From NCBI RefSeq assembly GCF_964340395.1, contig NC_135563.1, forward strand, positions 23,179,809 through 23,243,808: 64,000 bases of DNA. Reading direction: 5' to 3'. The position numbers and the translations under genes were made by a program. Positions 29,917-42,650 of this stretch are shown piece by piece. The first letter of the stretch is position 1; every line of letters starts with the position of its first letter. Below the pieces are notes generated by a model. That model was not told where the DNA came from, did no database searches, and was given only the letters and a program-made list of their open reading frames with translations. The stretch comes from Glandiceps talaboti. Its lineage: Eukaryota > Hemichordata > Enteropneusta > Spengelidae.

Positions 29917-30015
29917 TATAGACACACACAGACATAGACACACACACAGATAGACACAGCCGCAGACATAAACACACACACACACACACACACACACAGG
30001 TCACACACATAAAAG

Positions 30016-30100
<85 letters not shown>
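29862..30100. repeat. Compound microsatellite (CA)n - (GACA)n
   Basis: (CA)n runs at 29,868-29,910 and 29,973-29,998 are separated by degenerate ACACAGACATAGAC sequence. An essentially pure (CAGA)n/(GACA)n array of about 80 bp follows at 30,020-30,100. Non-coding. Confidence 0.95.
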
Positions 30101-30101
<1 letters not shown>

Positions 30102-31240
30102 CAAAATATCAGTATATGTCAAGTGGAGTTTTTAGTGAGAATATAACCACTAATAAACAACTAAATACATTGTACTTAAAGAATATGAAACTGAAGCCCA
30201 CAAAGCCAAGTCTTTAATGAAAGTATCTCGGGGAAAAAAATGCTTAATTAAAAAATTATTACCAACAGTTGTGTGTTTTTAAATAAGAAATTCAATAACT
30301 TCCAATTTCATTAAATTGGAAATACATGTATGTATAAAAAAACAGTCAATGGCCATGTTAATTTGTAAAGAACTAATTTCTATAAAAATTAAAGATTTAT
30401 TAAATGGACATTTTTAGTCTTAATTTTTTCTTCTGTTGAAAATAATAATACAAATATTTTCATAATTTATAGACTTTAACTATTTATAGGTTAAGTAATC
30501 ATGAAAAACATGAAATTTGTCTCTTGGGAGTGTATGTGGTTGAAAGTATGTCACTGGATAGGATAGGATGTATATACTTGTCAGCGTGTTAATGAATGGT
30601 GACATTAATTTGACCTTGGCTTTGACATGTCATCAATCTAATCAAAGTGAGTACAAGGAAGCTTTCCATGGAATCATGGGAAATGATAGTGAAAATTTAG
30701 TGATCAAATGATAGAATGAAAAGAGGAAATTAATTTTAAGAAATAAATCACATTTAGATTAGCAATATATTTGAGATACATGCACTTTGGATTAGTTTTA
30801 AAACAAATTTAAATACAGTTCGTGGTTTCTCAGAAGTTATTTTGAGCACATGGATTATGACTACTTTTTTCCAATAAGGCTATCCTTTTTTCTGTGTTGT
30901 GGCCTTTGACCTTTGGAAAACATCAATAATTTGCATATTTTCCTACTTAGTAAATTGCATGCAGCATCAATTCATCAATGTGAGCTACAACCCCAAAATA
31001 CATCATGCATATAATAGTTATATGATTAATGTGCACCAAAAATAATTGTTTGTTCTGAATTGGCCTCAAAACATGCACAGACTTGGAAAAAATACATATG
31101 TGAGACATGTACATACACATATATGTGTGTGTTGACCTGCTAATATGTTCTATAATTGTTACTGGATAAAAGCAAGTCAGAGTTTTTTAAACAGTTTGAT
31201 TTGAATATTGTTCAGACCATTCACTTTCCATTTTTGTTTT
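30101..31240. other. Intergenic, no gene recognised
   Basis: AT-rich DNA without supported features. Confidence 0.5.
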
Positions 31241-31243
31241 TCT

Positions 31244-31244
<1 letters not shown>

Positions 31245-31316
<72 letters not shown>

Positions 31317-31566
31317 ATGTATGTATGTATGTATGTATGCATGTATGCATGTGTGCATGTATGCATGTATGTATGTATGTATGTATGTATGTATGTATGT
31401 ATGTATGTATGTATGTATGTATGTATGCATGTATGCATGTGTGTATGTATGTATGTATGTATGTATGTATGTATGTATGTATGTATGTATGTATGTATGT
31501 ATGCATGCATGTATGTATGTATGTATGTATGTATGTATGTATGTATGTATGTATGTATGTATGTAT
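31245..31566. repeat. (GT)n - (ATGT)n microsatellite, about 320 bp
   Basis: About 28 GT units are followed by about 66 tetranucleotides of ATGT with ATGC and GTGT interruptions. Alternating purine-pyrimidine sequence could adopt Z-DNA. All six reading frames are open, which explains several spurious ORFs. Confidence 0.95.
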
Positions 31567-31632
31567 GAGTTCAAAAGTAATGAGTAGAACAGTCCTGATA
31601 AATTAATTCAATCTATACATCATAAATAAATG

Positions 31633-31785
31633 TATTTGTGTGTGTATGTGTGTGTGTGTGTTGTGTGTGTGTGTGCGCGCGCACGCACGCGCGTGTGTGT
31701 GTGTGTGCATGGGTGTGGGTGTGTGTGTGTGTGTGTGCATGCGTGTTTGCATGTGTGCGTGCGTGCATACATGCGTGTGTGTATC
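31633..31785. repeat. Degenerate (GT)n/(GC)n tract
   Basis: Alternating purine-pyrimidine sequence including a GCGCGCGCACGCACGCGCG core near 31,675-31,693, an unusually strong Z-DNA-type motif in this AT-rich window. Confidence 0.9.
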
Positions 31786-31899
31786 ACTGGAACAATGTTT
31801 TTTATTTGAAATTTTATGCATGCATGTATGTATGTACTTTTTGCCAATATTTATTCTTAAAACCTGTAGTAACTACAAGTTGACAATTGAATAAAATAA

Positions 31900-33921
<2,022 letters not shown>

Positions 33922-35800
33922 TTCAGTAGTGAATTATGTATTGGTACATACACAGTGTATAACATGTATTAGTATGACATGTATGTAACATACGTAATAT
34001 GTGTCATCATATGTAAATGTGATGGCGCTAATTAATGTTGCAATAGTTCCGTTCTATTCAATTGGTAAAACATTGTATTTGTCAGAGTGTAACAAATTAT
34101 AAATGTTAATTACTTGTTATTAGCAATTAGAATTAATCAGATCCTATACATGTGTCTACAGGCTTGCACTGTAGTCAAATAAGTGACTATGCAAATGTGG
34201 GTTCACAGTTTGCATATTTAATCAGCTGATTTGCATACCTGATGTGCAAAAGAATATAACTTTCTTATTTCATTTATCAGTGTCTGTATTTTGTTTTATG
34301 TAATTTGTAAGAAAAGAAGTTTGTTTAAGACAAAGACATCATGCTGCCTAATTAGTAATTTAAACTCTATGGTAACTCTGGTTTGGTAGTATGTTGTTAC
34401 GTACTATACAAAATTCTCCCAAGGGTCATATTATAATTTGTTGACTATTAATTATTTATATAACTTTACTTTATCCATGCCACTATAAACATTCTGATCA
34501 AAAGATCTGCCTATCAAATTTTGGGCTAGATCCGAGAGTTAATGATGTCTGAAAGTTGAATGTTATTCAGTGTGCTTGAGAATTCGCAAATTATATGATA
34601 GAAACAGTAAATAGTATGTATCATTTTCTGTTTACTTATAAATAAAACATTTGAATAAATTATACATAATGAGATTGTTCTACCAATCATATAGCTTGTC
34701 ACTTTCAATAATTAATTGTACGTTTCCTAGGCATTAACACCTGATGATCCTCTACATGTATTACACTCTGTAATATATTTTGTGCAACCACCACCAAAGG
34801 AATTATAGCTTTGATGAAAGTCTAATACACTAAGCTCTATAGATAGCAATCCAATTATTGTTAGTGATTTTTACCATCCTTACACACTTTCATGGTTATT
34901 GTTTTTCATCATTTTGTAAATTCTTTCTGGATATTTCCTCAATTATTCATGGGGAAAACAGAAATAAAACCCTGCCATTCTAGATGTCTAAAAAATCTAC
35001 AGTACACGTGTACTTGGCTTTTACATGTCAACTGTTGTCACCTTCACTATTGATTTATGTATGTTTAAGTATTCAAAACAAACTATGATCAATGAAGCAA
35101 AACGGCCACAAAATAAATCAAACAGGTAACCTCAATTTGAGAAATGTCCCAATAAATGGTGTATAGAATGGATAGGTAGTGTTAGCCTTGCCTCAAGAGT
35201 TCAATCAATGAACCCTATCCATTTCTGTAATAGCTGACAACCAGGGTTGACAACTCTACTCACTGCTACATCTTGAGATTTGCTTCACTGACTTACTAAA
35301 ATGCATTTACATTACTTTGAAGCAGTTTTAACTCTTTCAATAACTTTTCTAATATAGCAGAGTTGATATAGTCTTTTATAACATTGCACAGCTGACTTAG
35401 TTTTCAGACTCAAGTCTGTAGGCATGTAGTGATCATAGCGATTGCACATTTTATGTCAGACTGGGAGAGTGACATCTAATTGTCAAATCTGTTCAACTTA
35501 TTGCTGTGCCAGTGAGTGGGGGTCTCCCTAAGGTAGCTACTCTATTTGTTATTTTTTCTAAGTGTTTTTAACTGCATGGTGTTCCTCCGAAATACCACCA
35601 TTTTGTTACACTGAACTAAGAATGGTGAGTAGGTTGATCTATGTGTGTTCCATAGATATTTTACAAGGTCTCTCACTAAACTGTGGTACATGAATGGAAA
35701 GCTATCTAAGTTTTACCAGATTTCCTCCACTCTGTTACCATGAGGGTCCAAAACTATAACAAAAAAACATCAAAAAGGCAAAACAAACAAACAGACAAAC
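33922..35800. other. Intergenic, no gene recognised
   Basis: AT-rich, no supported feature. Confidence 0.5.
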
Positions 35801-35804
35801 AAGC

Positions 35805-36056
35805 AAACATACATACATACATACATACATACATACATACATACATACATACAATGTACATACAAACACACACATACATGCACGCATGCACGCACACACA
35901 CACACACACATATACATACATACATACATACATACATACATACATACATACATACATACATACATACATACATACATACACACATGCATGCATACATACA
36001 TACATACATACATACATACATACATACATACATACATACATGCATGCATGCATGCA
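35805..36056. repeat. (ACAT)n tetranucleotide array
   Basis: About 60 CATA units with internal CACA and GCATGCATG interruptions. It is the reverse complement, in composition, of the array at 31.3 kb. Confidence 0.95.
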
Positions 36057-36185
36057 ATTCTCAAATCACAATATCTTCTGCTGTGACACAGCTTGCTAAG
36101 AGAGATCACTTTCACCAATGGACACTCTATACATGTATACAGGTATATATAAAAAAATAATTTGATGAAAGTGATTGTTTGATCA

Positions 36186-36223
36186 AATGACTGACTGACT
36201 GACTGCTTGATTGACTGATTGAC

Positions 36224-36295
<72 letters not shown>

Positions 36296-36296
36296 A
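36186..36296. repeat. (GACT/GATT)n tetranucleotide array
   Basis: Degenerate GACT units grade into about 20 pure GATT units. Spurious SINQSINQ ORF on the minus strand. Confidence 0.95.
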
Positions 36297-36445
36297 GGGT
36301 GTCATCCACAATGAATGTCTTACTGGTAACTTCTAACAATTTAATACGTGAATGGTAGAAAGCATTAGATGTGAAAGTACACAAATAAGTAAGTATCGGA
36401 TACATAAGTAAAACAACACCCTAGAATACATTTTTTACACATACA

Positions 36446-36448
36446 AAA

Positions 36449-36539
<91 letters not shown>

Positions 36540-36541
36540 AT
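36446..36541. repeat. (AAAT)n tetranucleotide array
   Basis: About 24 uninterrupted AAAT units immediately left of a CpG-richer putative promoter region. Confidence 0.95.
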
Positions 36542-36549
36542 GTTGTGGA

Positions 36550-37750
36550 AAGGTAAATATTTCCTCGTCGAAATTAAGCCGGGCCTGTTTTCTCGTCATA
36601 GTGAATCGCTAATAGAGTATACAATTACAACTCTTACAAAAAGTAGAAACTTCGTTGGAGCAGATCCTAAGGGGCTACCCTACATCTGTTATGTAAGTTC
36701 GCCTGAGGACAAACGCTGATCCGGTATCCAAATCATGTACCAGTTGGCAGCCAGAAATCCACACGCGTTCATTTCGCGGGTTTTCGGTGCGGTTAGATGA
36801 AATATTTCCTTTGCGTTGTCCAGGCATGTATTATTTACGCAGCTTTAGATTTCGTGTCGTATACCACACAATGCTGCAAAGATTTCGTGTATGTTCAAAT
36901 CTAATCCATAAACTTGTTCTTGGTTCACAGAATGATGATTGCCTATGTCCCATGAACACTTTATGTCGTTCAATGTTCACCTCAGCCACGCTTTCTTCGG
37001 AGGGAGGACGGACGTAAGTTTGAACAGCTCATTAAAGATTCTGACCTCCCGTCACCGACTCTTTGCATATATTTAGCGGCTGTGCTGTAGGCTCGAAATT
37101 GCCAGTTTTGGAGGCTTTCCTTGGATAGTAACTGATAATACTGTGTTTTGTACAAGGTAAGATACACACTTTCATTGTACCACACATCAACATGTTTTTT
37201 TTTCGCACCCTAGCATGACAAGCATCGAAGTTTATGGGGACCCGCCTTGCACAAGTTGGAGAAAATTTGAAATCAGCCAGTTAGCATCATGTGTACTGAG
37301 TGAGTGTGTGAGGCCCTGTTGGGATCAGAAATGATGTTCATTACATGTCCATGTTTTGTGTGTCTGTGTGTCACAACTTTACCGAATTTCATTGCCAATC
37401 AATTGTTTCATTTCATTTAAGTCTTTATACACACCTTCTAATTTTTTGGGCGATCGAGATATTATAGACGATGTCTCACGAAGTACCTGATTCAAAATTT
37501 GCAGGCGCCGCCATTTTGCGAGTTGGCGTCTCGTACGTTTGCGAGAGACATTCCACGAGAAACTAGTTTGCAGGAGATCGCTTGCGTTGTGTACCATACC
37601 GTTGCATGTTTTATCTTTTATACATTGTAAATATAAGAAACATGGAAAGATTGAATTGATGTGTGCGACGTTGACTCATTTTATTGCGATTTGCCCGTCT
37701 GAGCATACATTTGTAAGCCTGTGTACATAGTGCATTGACAGTGAAGTCGG
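36550..37750. promoter_or_regulatory. CpG-richer island, putative promoter region
   Basis: This block stands out from the AT-rich flanks by frequent CpG (ACACGCGTTCATTTCGCGGG, GTTGGCGTCTCGTACGTTTG, GCGATCGAGA). It contains a YY1-type CGCCGCCATTTTG near 37,506-37,518, characteristic of TATA-less initiators. Two start-like open frames flank it (+ strand at 36,826; - strand at 37,597). Transcription direction is not settled. Confidence 0.45.
36826..37013 (+). CDS. Possible first coding exon, N-terminus resembling a mitochondrial presequence
   Basis: From the ATG at 36,826 an open frame of 62 codons plus two bases ends at a consensus donor, AC|GTAAGT, at 37,014. The N-terminal 35 residues (MYYLRSFRFRVVYHTMLQRF...) are rich in Arg, aromatic and hydroxylated residues and lack acidic ones, as in mitochondrial targeting peptides. 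A phase-compatible short exon may follow at about 37,214-37,301 (acceptor after a T-rich tract ending CCCTAG, donor CTGA|GTGAGT). I found no later exon in the window that can be tied to it, and I cannot name the protein. It may be non-coding. Confidence 0.3.
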
Positions 37751-39880
37751 GGAAAATAGGCGTTTTCTTTTTTTTTTACCATCAAATGTCTCCATTAGTT
37801 GTATGGAGCTAGCTACGCACCCCTGCAGAAATAAAACTGAGATGTACATTTCAAAAGACATTAAGTTTTTAACCAAAGGAGGGGGTTGTTGAAAATAACA
37901 CATGATGTTTTGGAGCATCAATGTATGCCTAGAAGTTGAACTGTCGGTGCAAATAATAGTACTGAGAAAGTCGCTCTCTTTCACAGTCGTTTCGATGTTC
38001 TCCTTTGAAATCGAAAAGGTTGGGGCGAAAGTAATTCTGTTACATGTTGTCATTATCACCAATACTCAAAGCAAGACAACCCTTCGAAATTTGAAAGGTA
38101 ACTTAATGATGAAAAACAAGTAAGTGTTGGAAGACCGGGGTATGCAAATTGAATATTTTATGAATGAGCTCAGAGATAGAATGAGAAATAAGAACCAAAT
38201 GATTAGATAAAGAGGTAACAATTTTCTGCATGTTATGGTGTTTTAAGTAGTTAATGATCCAGCTACATTCTCCACGATCATTGTACAAGGATTATGTGAC
38301 TGAAACTGAAATATTTGAAGTAATATATAATATCAATATATTTGAAGATTCCACTGCCAGCCATTATCTGCCATTCAAAGTGAACTTGAACTTGTAACAG
38401 AATGTAACACGTTGTTACCTGATTACCTTCAATACATCCAGTATAATTAGCCTCTTTTTCACAAAGAGTCTTCCATATCTTGCATAAGTACTACAGGTAA
38501 AGCCTCTGAGCATTTCCTTTGAGGATTGAAGAAAGCTATATATTTATATATGTATGGCTTGTGTAGGATTGGTTTTGTCGTCATCAAAGTTTGTGACTTT
38601 GGTTTAGGATGGTGATATAAATGGTAAAACAAGGATTTTCTTTCTTTTTTATGTAAATGCAGTTTATAACTGATTGAGTTGACCAAAACTAGCAGATGAC
38701 AGTTAACTGAATTTTAAATTGCACTTTTCTTTGATCTTGAAAAACTACCAGATGATAACATAAATATTATAGAATCATAGAATATTATATTTGTAAGTAA
38801 GTTATCCTCTGTGTACTTTGGGATTAGTCACTCAAATAGTGTGAGGTGCATGAAGAAAATCATTTATAAGCACATTATGGGGGGGGGGGGGGTTGAGTGA
38901 AATGACAAAATGAGGAATCATGGAATAATGATATCAGCTTGAATCATCAGAATATTATTCTTAAGTATGGAATTTCACAAGTTATGAATAATGGTGTTGT
39001 GTAATTGCCATAATAATGATTTGAGAGTGAATATTATATGAGGTTTGGTATGTTTTGTTATATCAGTGCCTATTGCACTGACTACACAGCCTAGTCCAGT
39101 GAAAAGATGTTAAAGTTCTTGAATTCTAATTGTAGTTTGAAATTAATGAATTTGGGAGGTGTTTTGAATTGATTACAACTGGTTGCTTTCATTTGCTATA
39201 GACAGTTTGGTGTGAACTGCTGCATATTGGAAATAGTGAATTCATTGTACATGTACTGGTGGTCTTTCATGTACATGCAACAGCTTGGGGTGTGGGTGAA
39301 ATGGGACACTGTATGACATCATTTTTGACCAATCACCATTCAGGATGAGACAAAACATGAGGGCTATGACCCTGTCTGCAAGGCTGAATGAAAATGAAAG
39401 GCACAGTATGCATAGTGCATACAACTACAGAGCTGTGTTTCTTGGGTCAGAGTTAAGACTATTGATCAAAGAATACATTGTCTGAAATGCTTTCAGATGT
39501 GAAAAACCAGCTTCACAAGTGGGAGAAATACAGCTCATCTGTGTAATAATATATTTAGTGATTAAAACAAGTTCACTTCTTGTTGCAAGATGTAACATTG
39601 ATCTACCAAAAGTGACTTCAATAGATCGGTCAATGTCAGAACTTTTTTGTGTTTTTTAAAGGTTATTTAGTGTTATTTGAGGGACATCTACCTAATGAGT
39701 ATGCATATAACAAGAGGACAAAAGGTGGTCTTGTTTCAACAGAAACTTTTCAAGTTTATCCATTGATGTGAACTTCATTTCAAGGTGAAAGAAAAAGTGT
39801 ATGGTGATCGTATAAATGGATTGAAATAATATAGTCTTTGTGTTGTTGTAGAGTTCATTCACTTTTAAGATTTGACCAGA
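37310..39880. other. No gene recognised; possible intron or intergenic DNA
   Basis: Open frames at 37,379-37,597 (-), 37,676-38,062 (-) and 37,902-38,123 (+) occur next to the CpG-richer block, but none shows a domain. A run of about 13 G lies near 38,880. Confidence 0.45.
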
Positions 39881-39884
39881 CTAG

Positions 39885-40229
39885 TTAGGCCTAAAAAAAA
39901 TAATTGTTTGGTTCCGGTTACCCGACCCCCACCTAACCTTTCACTGCCGACCCTAAACCTGTTTTTGCGTATTCAAGAAAAAAATAATAAGATTGCACAA
40001 ATTGTGAAGTTTGGCGAGAAATAGTGAATGCAGAAACTGCCATCAACTTACATCTGATAGGAAGAAATAAACAACAGAGGGACCATTTGGAAAACAATGG
40101 AAAACCTGAACTAGACACACAGACAGAAAAAAAATATAGTAAAATAAAATAAAAAATCTACCTACCCCACCTACGGTATTCTAAAATTGAGCATAACCAA
40201 AACCACTCAAATTTTTTTATTACGCCTTA
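39885..40229. mobile_element. Harbinger-like MITE copy 2, complete with terminal inverted repeats
   Basis: TTA flanks both ends as a possible 3-bp target-site duplication (39,885-39,887 and 40,227-40,229). Inside it, GGCCTAAAAAAAATAATTG at the left matches the reverse complement of the right end (GGCGTAATAAAAAAATTTG) at about 24 of 32 positions. A 3-bp TWA duplication and GG-starting ends are features of the PIF/Harbinger superfamily. The element is about 340 bp, with no transposase. A second copy lies at 21,634-21,990. Confidence 0.75.
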
Positions 40230-40499
40230 TGTTCAAACAGAGGCGAAGACTGAGTGGAAAAAATCCCTATTACATGTAAATTGGCATTCTTTGTGAACAG
40301 AGTCTGGTTTTGTTACTTTCCAGGTTTTTCAGCAGGATATGTGATTATTAGTACTGGCATAGTTTTATGGTTGTATCTGATCATCAGGGATAGACTTATA
40401 GTCCTGCTTGCAAACAGAGTACGGAACTCGGTTCTGACAGTGTCCCTAAACAGAAAAAGGAAATGGATAATGTCAGAATTGGACCAGGCCTAACTAATC

Positions 40500-41977
40500 A
40501 CAGTGCGTATAGAAACCATGAGTAAGGCAGGCTATGTATCTAAAGTGTTTGAAGGCATGTGTAAATAACAGCTGTAATGAACCAACTTGTTGTTGTCAAA
40601 CTTTAAAGGAAACCATCAAGTATTTATAATTACATTTAGGATATTTTCTGGTTGATGTATCTAAAGGTCATGACCCTGTCAAGATTGCCACACTGTACTT
40701 ACAGTAGTAGCAGTGTTCACAGAAGTTGAAGTTTAACATTGTGAACAGAAGTACAATGAAACATAGATGTGAGATGTGAGATGTGAGATGTACAACTGTG
40801 CATGTAACTTGCACGCCTTAAAATCCTGTCCATTTCAGTATTCACTCTAGAAAATAATGAGGTGCTGTTATCATTAAATTCACCTAGCACATGAATACAT
40901 GATGCTTATTAGTTTTTTTAAAAAACATAACATAATGGCTAGGTAGAATTCACTACTGTTTAATCAAAGCCAGGGGGAAATATTACATTTGGGTATGAAC
41001 ATGAATACTGGTAAATTATCCAAAATTAAGTAGAATTATGACTTTTAGAATCTCCATTTATATCAATTTGAACAGGGAATTATTTCACACTTTTCTTGAA
41101 GTTGTATGTTCCCATAGTGACATAGAATGCAAGGAAGAATTCCAGCTGAAGTCAGGAACATTAGTGACACAATACCTTGGTTTATTTCTTTTAAAAAGCT
41201 GTTATTGAACACTTGCCCTTATACTACATCAAGGCATCAATAAAATGCTAACAGAATGAAATACTGTCTGGTTGTGTTTCGGTTTTAATGGAACATGGCT
41301 TGTCATTATTCTGTCATTTCAATGTAGTCATGAATACAATGAAGCTGTTTTTAGTCCTGTCTGTATTTCCACTATTAATGGCACACATTGTCAATTCAAA
41401 AGTTGACTAACTATTTTAGAGGGGTGATAAATAGTTGTACTAAAGATCACTGTGGCGTGTGAATGGCATTTAGAAAGTGCTATGTGAAAGATTACAAGGG
41501 GTCTTTATTTATATTGAACGGAAAGCAGAGAAACCATTTATCACAACGTAGAGGTTCCTAAATTGTATCACTAAGATGGCATATCAAGATAAGTGCATGT
41601 TAACTTTTGTTGAATAAAAACTTCATTTTTATGAATTTCAACAACTTAATTCAAATATCATAACCATTTGGTTTTTTGATTGTTTAAAAAAATTATCAGA
41701 AATAGTTTTTATCTCATTGGAAATTTGGGGACTGAATGTATATCCTATTAGTTTTGTGATATCGTAAATTAGTTTTAGTATTATTTGAATTTGCAACAAG
41801 ATGTATTTGCCATACATTCTAAACTGTTATGGAAATATTTCAACTTTGCCTTTGGTCAAGGAATAACAATACATATTTTATTAATACATATTTTACTGTA
41901 CTATTTGGTGAGAAGTTACAGACCAAATATCTCATATTATATTTTTCTCCGTTCAGATAATTACTTCAGATACATTT
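40500..41977. other. No gene recognised
   Basis: AT-rich DNA. A short GTGAGAT triplicate lies near 40,770-40,790. Confidence 0.45.
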
Positions 41978-41986
41978 GTTCCACCA

Positions 41987-42238
41987 CAATCTGATTAAAA
42001 TCCAATGTAGATGTCGTCTAATCGTTCATTTTTATTTTACATCGGTATTTTTGCTTGAATTAACCTTCGTATTACACGTTTATGTTTTGGTCCTGATATG
42101 CTTCCTCTAGGCAGTCATCAGGACCAAAACATAAACATGTAATAAGAATTCAAGCAAAAATACCAATGTAAAATAACATTGAACATAAAATAACAATGAA
42201 CGATTAGCCAACATCTACACTGGATTTTAATTAGATTG
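41987..42238. mobile_element. Foldback transposon (252 bp) with 9-bp target-site duplication
   Basis: The ends CAATCTGATTAAAATCCA (left) and TGGATTTTAATTAGATTG (right) are complementary with one mismatch. Complementarity continues inward for about 120 bp per arm to a loop of about 20 bases around 42,095-42,115. GTTCCACCA flanks the unit directly on both sides (41,978-41,986 and 42,239-42,247). Long inverted repeats plus a 9-bp duplication are typical of Mutator-like foldback MITEs. No coding capacity. Confidence 0.85.
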
Positions 42239-42454
42239 GTTCCACCACAGCTTGATCAGTGACCTCTGACCTACTGTAAAACTATTCACCTTTGTAGTAG
42301 TACTCATGAAATGTATTACTGTAATACAACATCATGAACATGTCAAGTTATGCCTTGTAAGTTGTATTGTTTGAACATTGACCCTTAGTAATATTGCAAC
42401 TTATTTAACATTTAGTCAACTAATCACCTCAGTGTATTACTATCATACAAGATT

Positions 42455-42650
42455 GTATTGAATTTAACTTTTGTTCCAAACACAAATTTGAAAATGTTAC
42501 CCGAAATTTTCAACTGCACACTTCAGTCATTATTAACAGATTGACCTGTTATTCAGTACATGTGACCATATGGACTGAATGAAGTGTTCACTTGAAAATT
42601 TCACGTAAAATTTTCAAAGTTGTGTTTGGAACAAAAGTTGAATTCAGTAC
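42455..42650. mobile_element. Second foldback element (about 196 bp)
   Basis: The left arm GTATTGAATTTAACTTTTGT, continuing TCCAAACACAAATTTGAAAA, pairs with the right arm that ends AACACAAAAGTTGAATTCAGTAC-like sequence. Arms are about 70 bp with roughly one mismatch in eight. The target-site duplication is unclear. Its ends are unlike those of the neighbouring foldback unit 217 bp to the left, so it is a separate family. Confidence 0.65.

Noticed and set aside
31156-31606. CVCVCV/MYVCMYVC and IHTYIHTY ORFs
   Set aside because: Artefacts of (GT)n and (ATGT)n arrays. The same applies to 29.8-30.1, 35.7-36.1, 49.3-49.6 and 60.4-60.7 kb.
36127-36405. ORF with SINQSINQ repeats
   Set aside because: Derived from the (GATT)n array.
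36787-36825. Upstream extension of the putative first exon (GTG start)
   Set aside because: GTG is not a normal nuclear eukaryotic start; the first in-frame ATG is at 36,826.
37676-38062. 128-codon minus-strand ORF as a gene
   Set aside because: It opens at a non-ATG codon, has no recognised domain, and a frame of this length is expected by chance a few times in a window this size.
39885-40500. Longer transposon ending at AGGCCTAACTAATC (40,484-40,500)
   Set aside because: A ~10-base inverted match to the left end exists, but flanks do not give a consistent direct duplication, whereas ending at 40,229 does.
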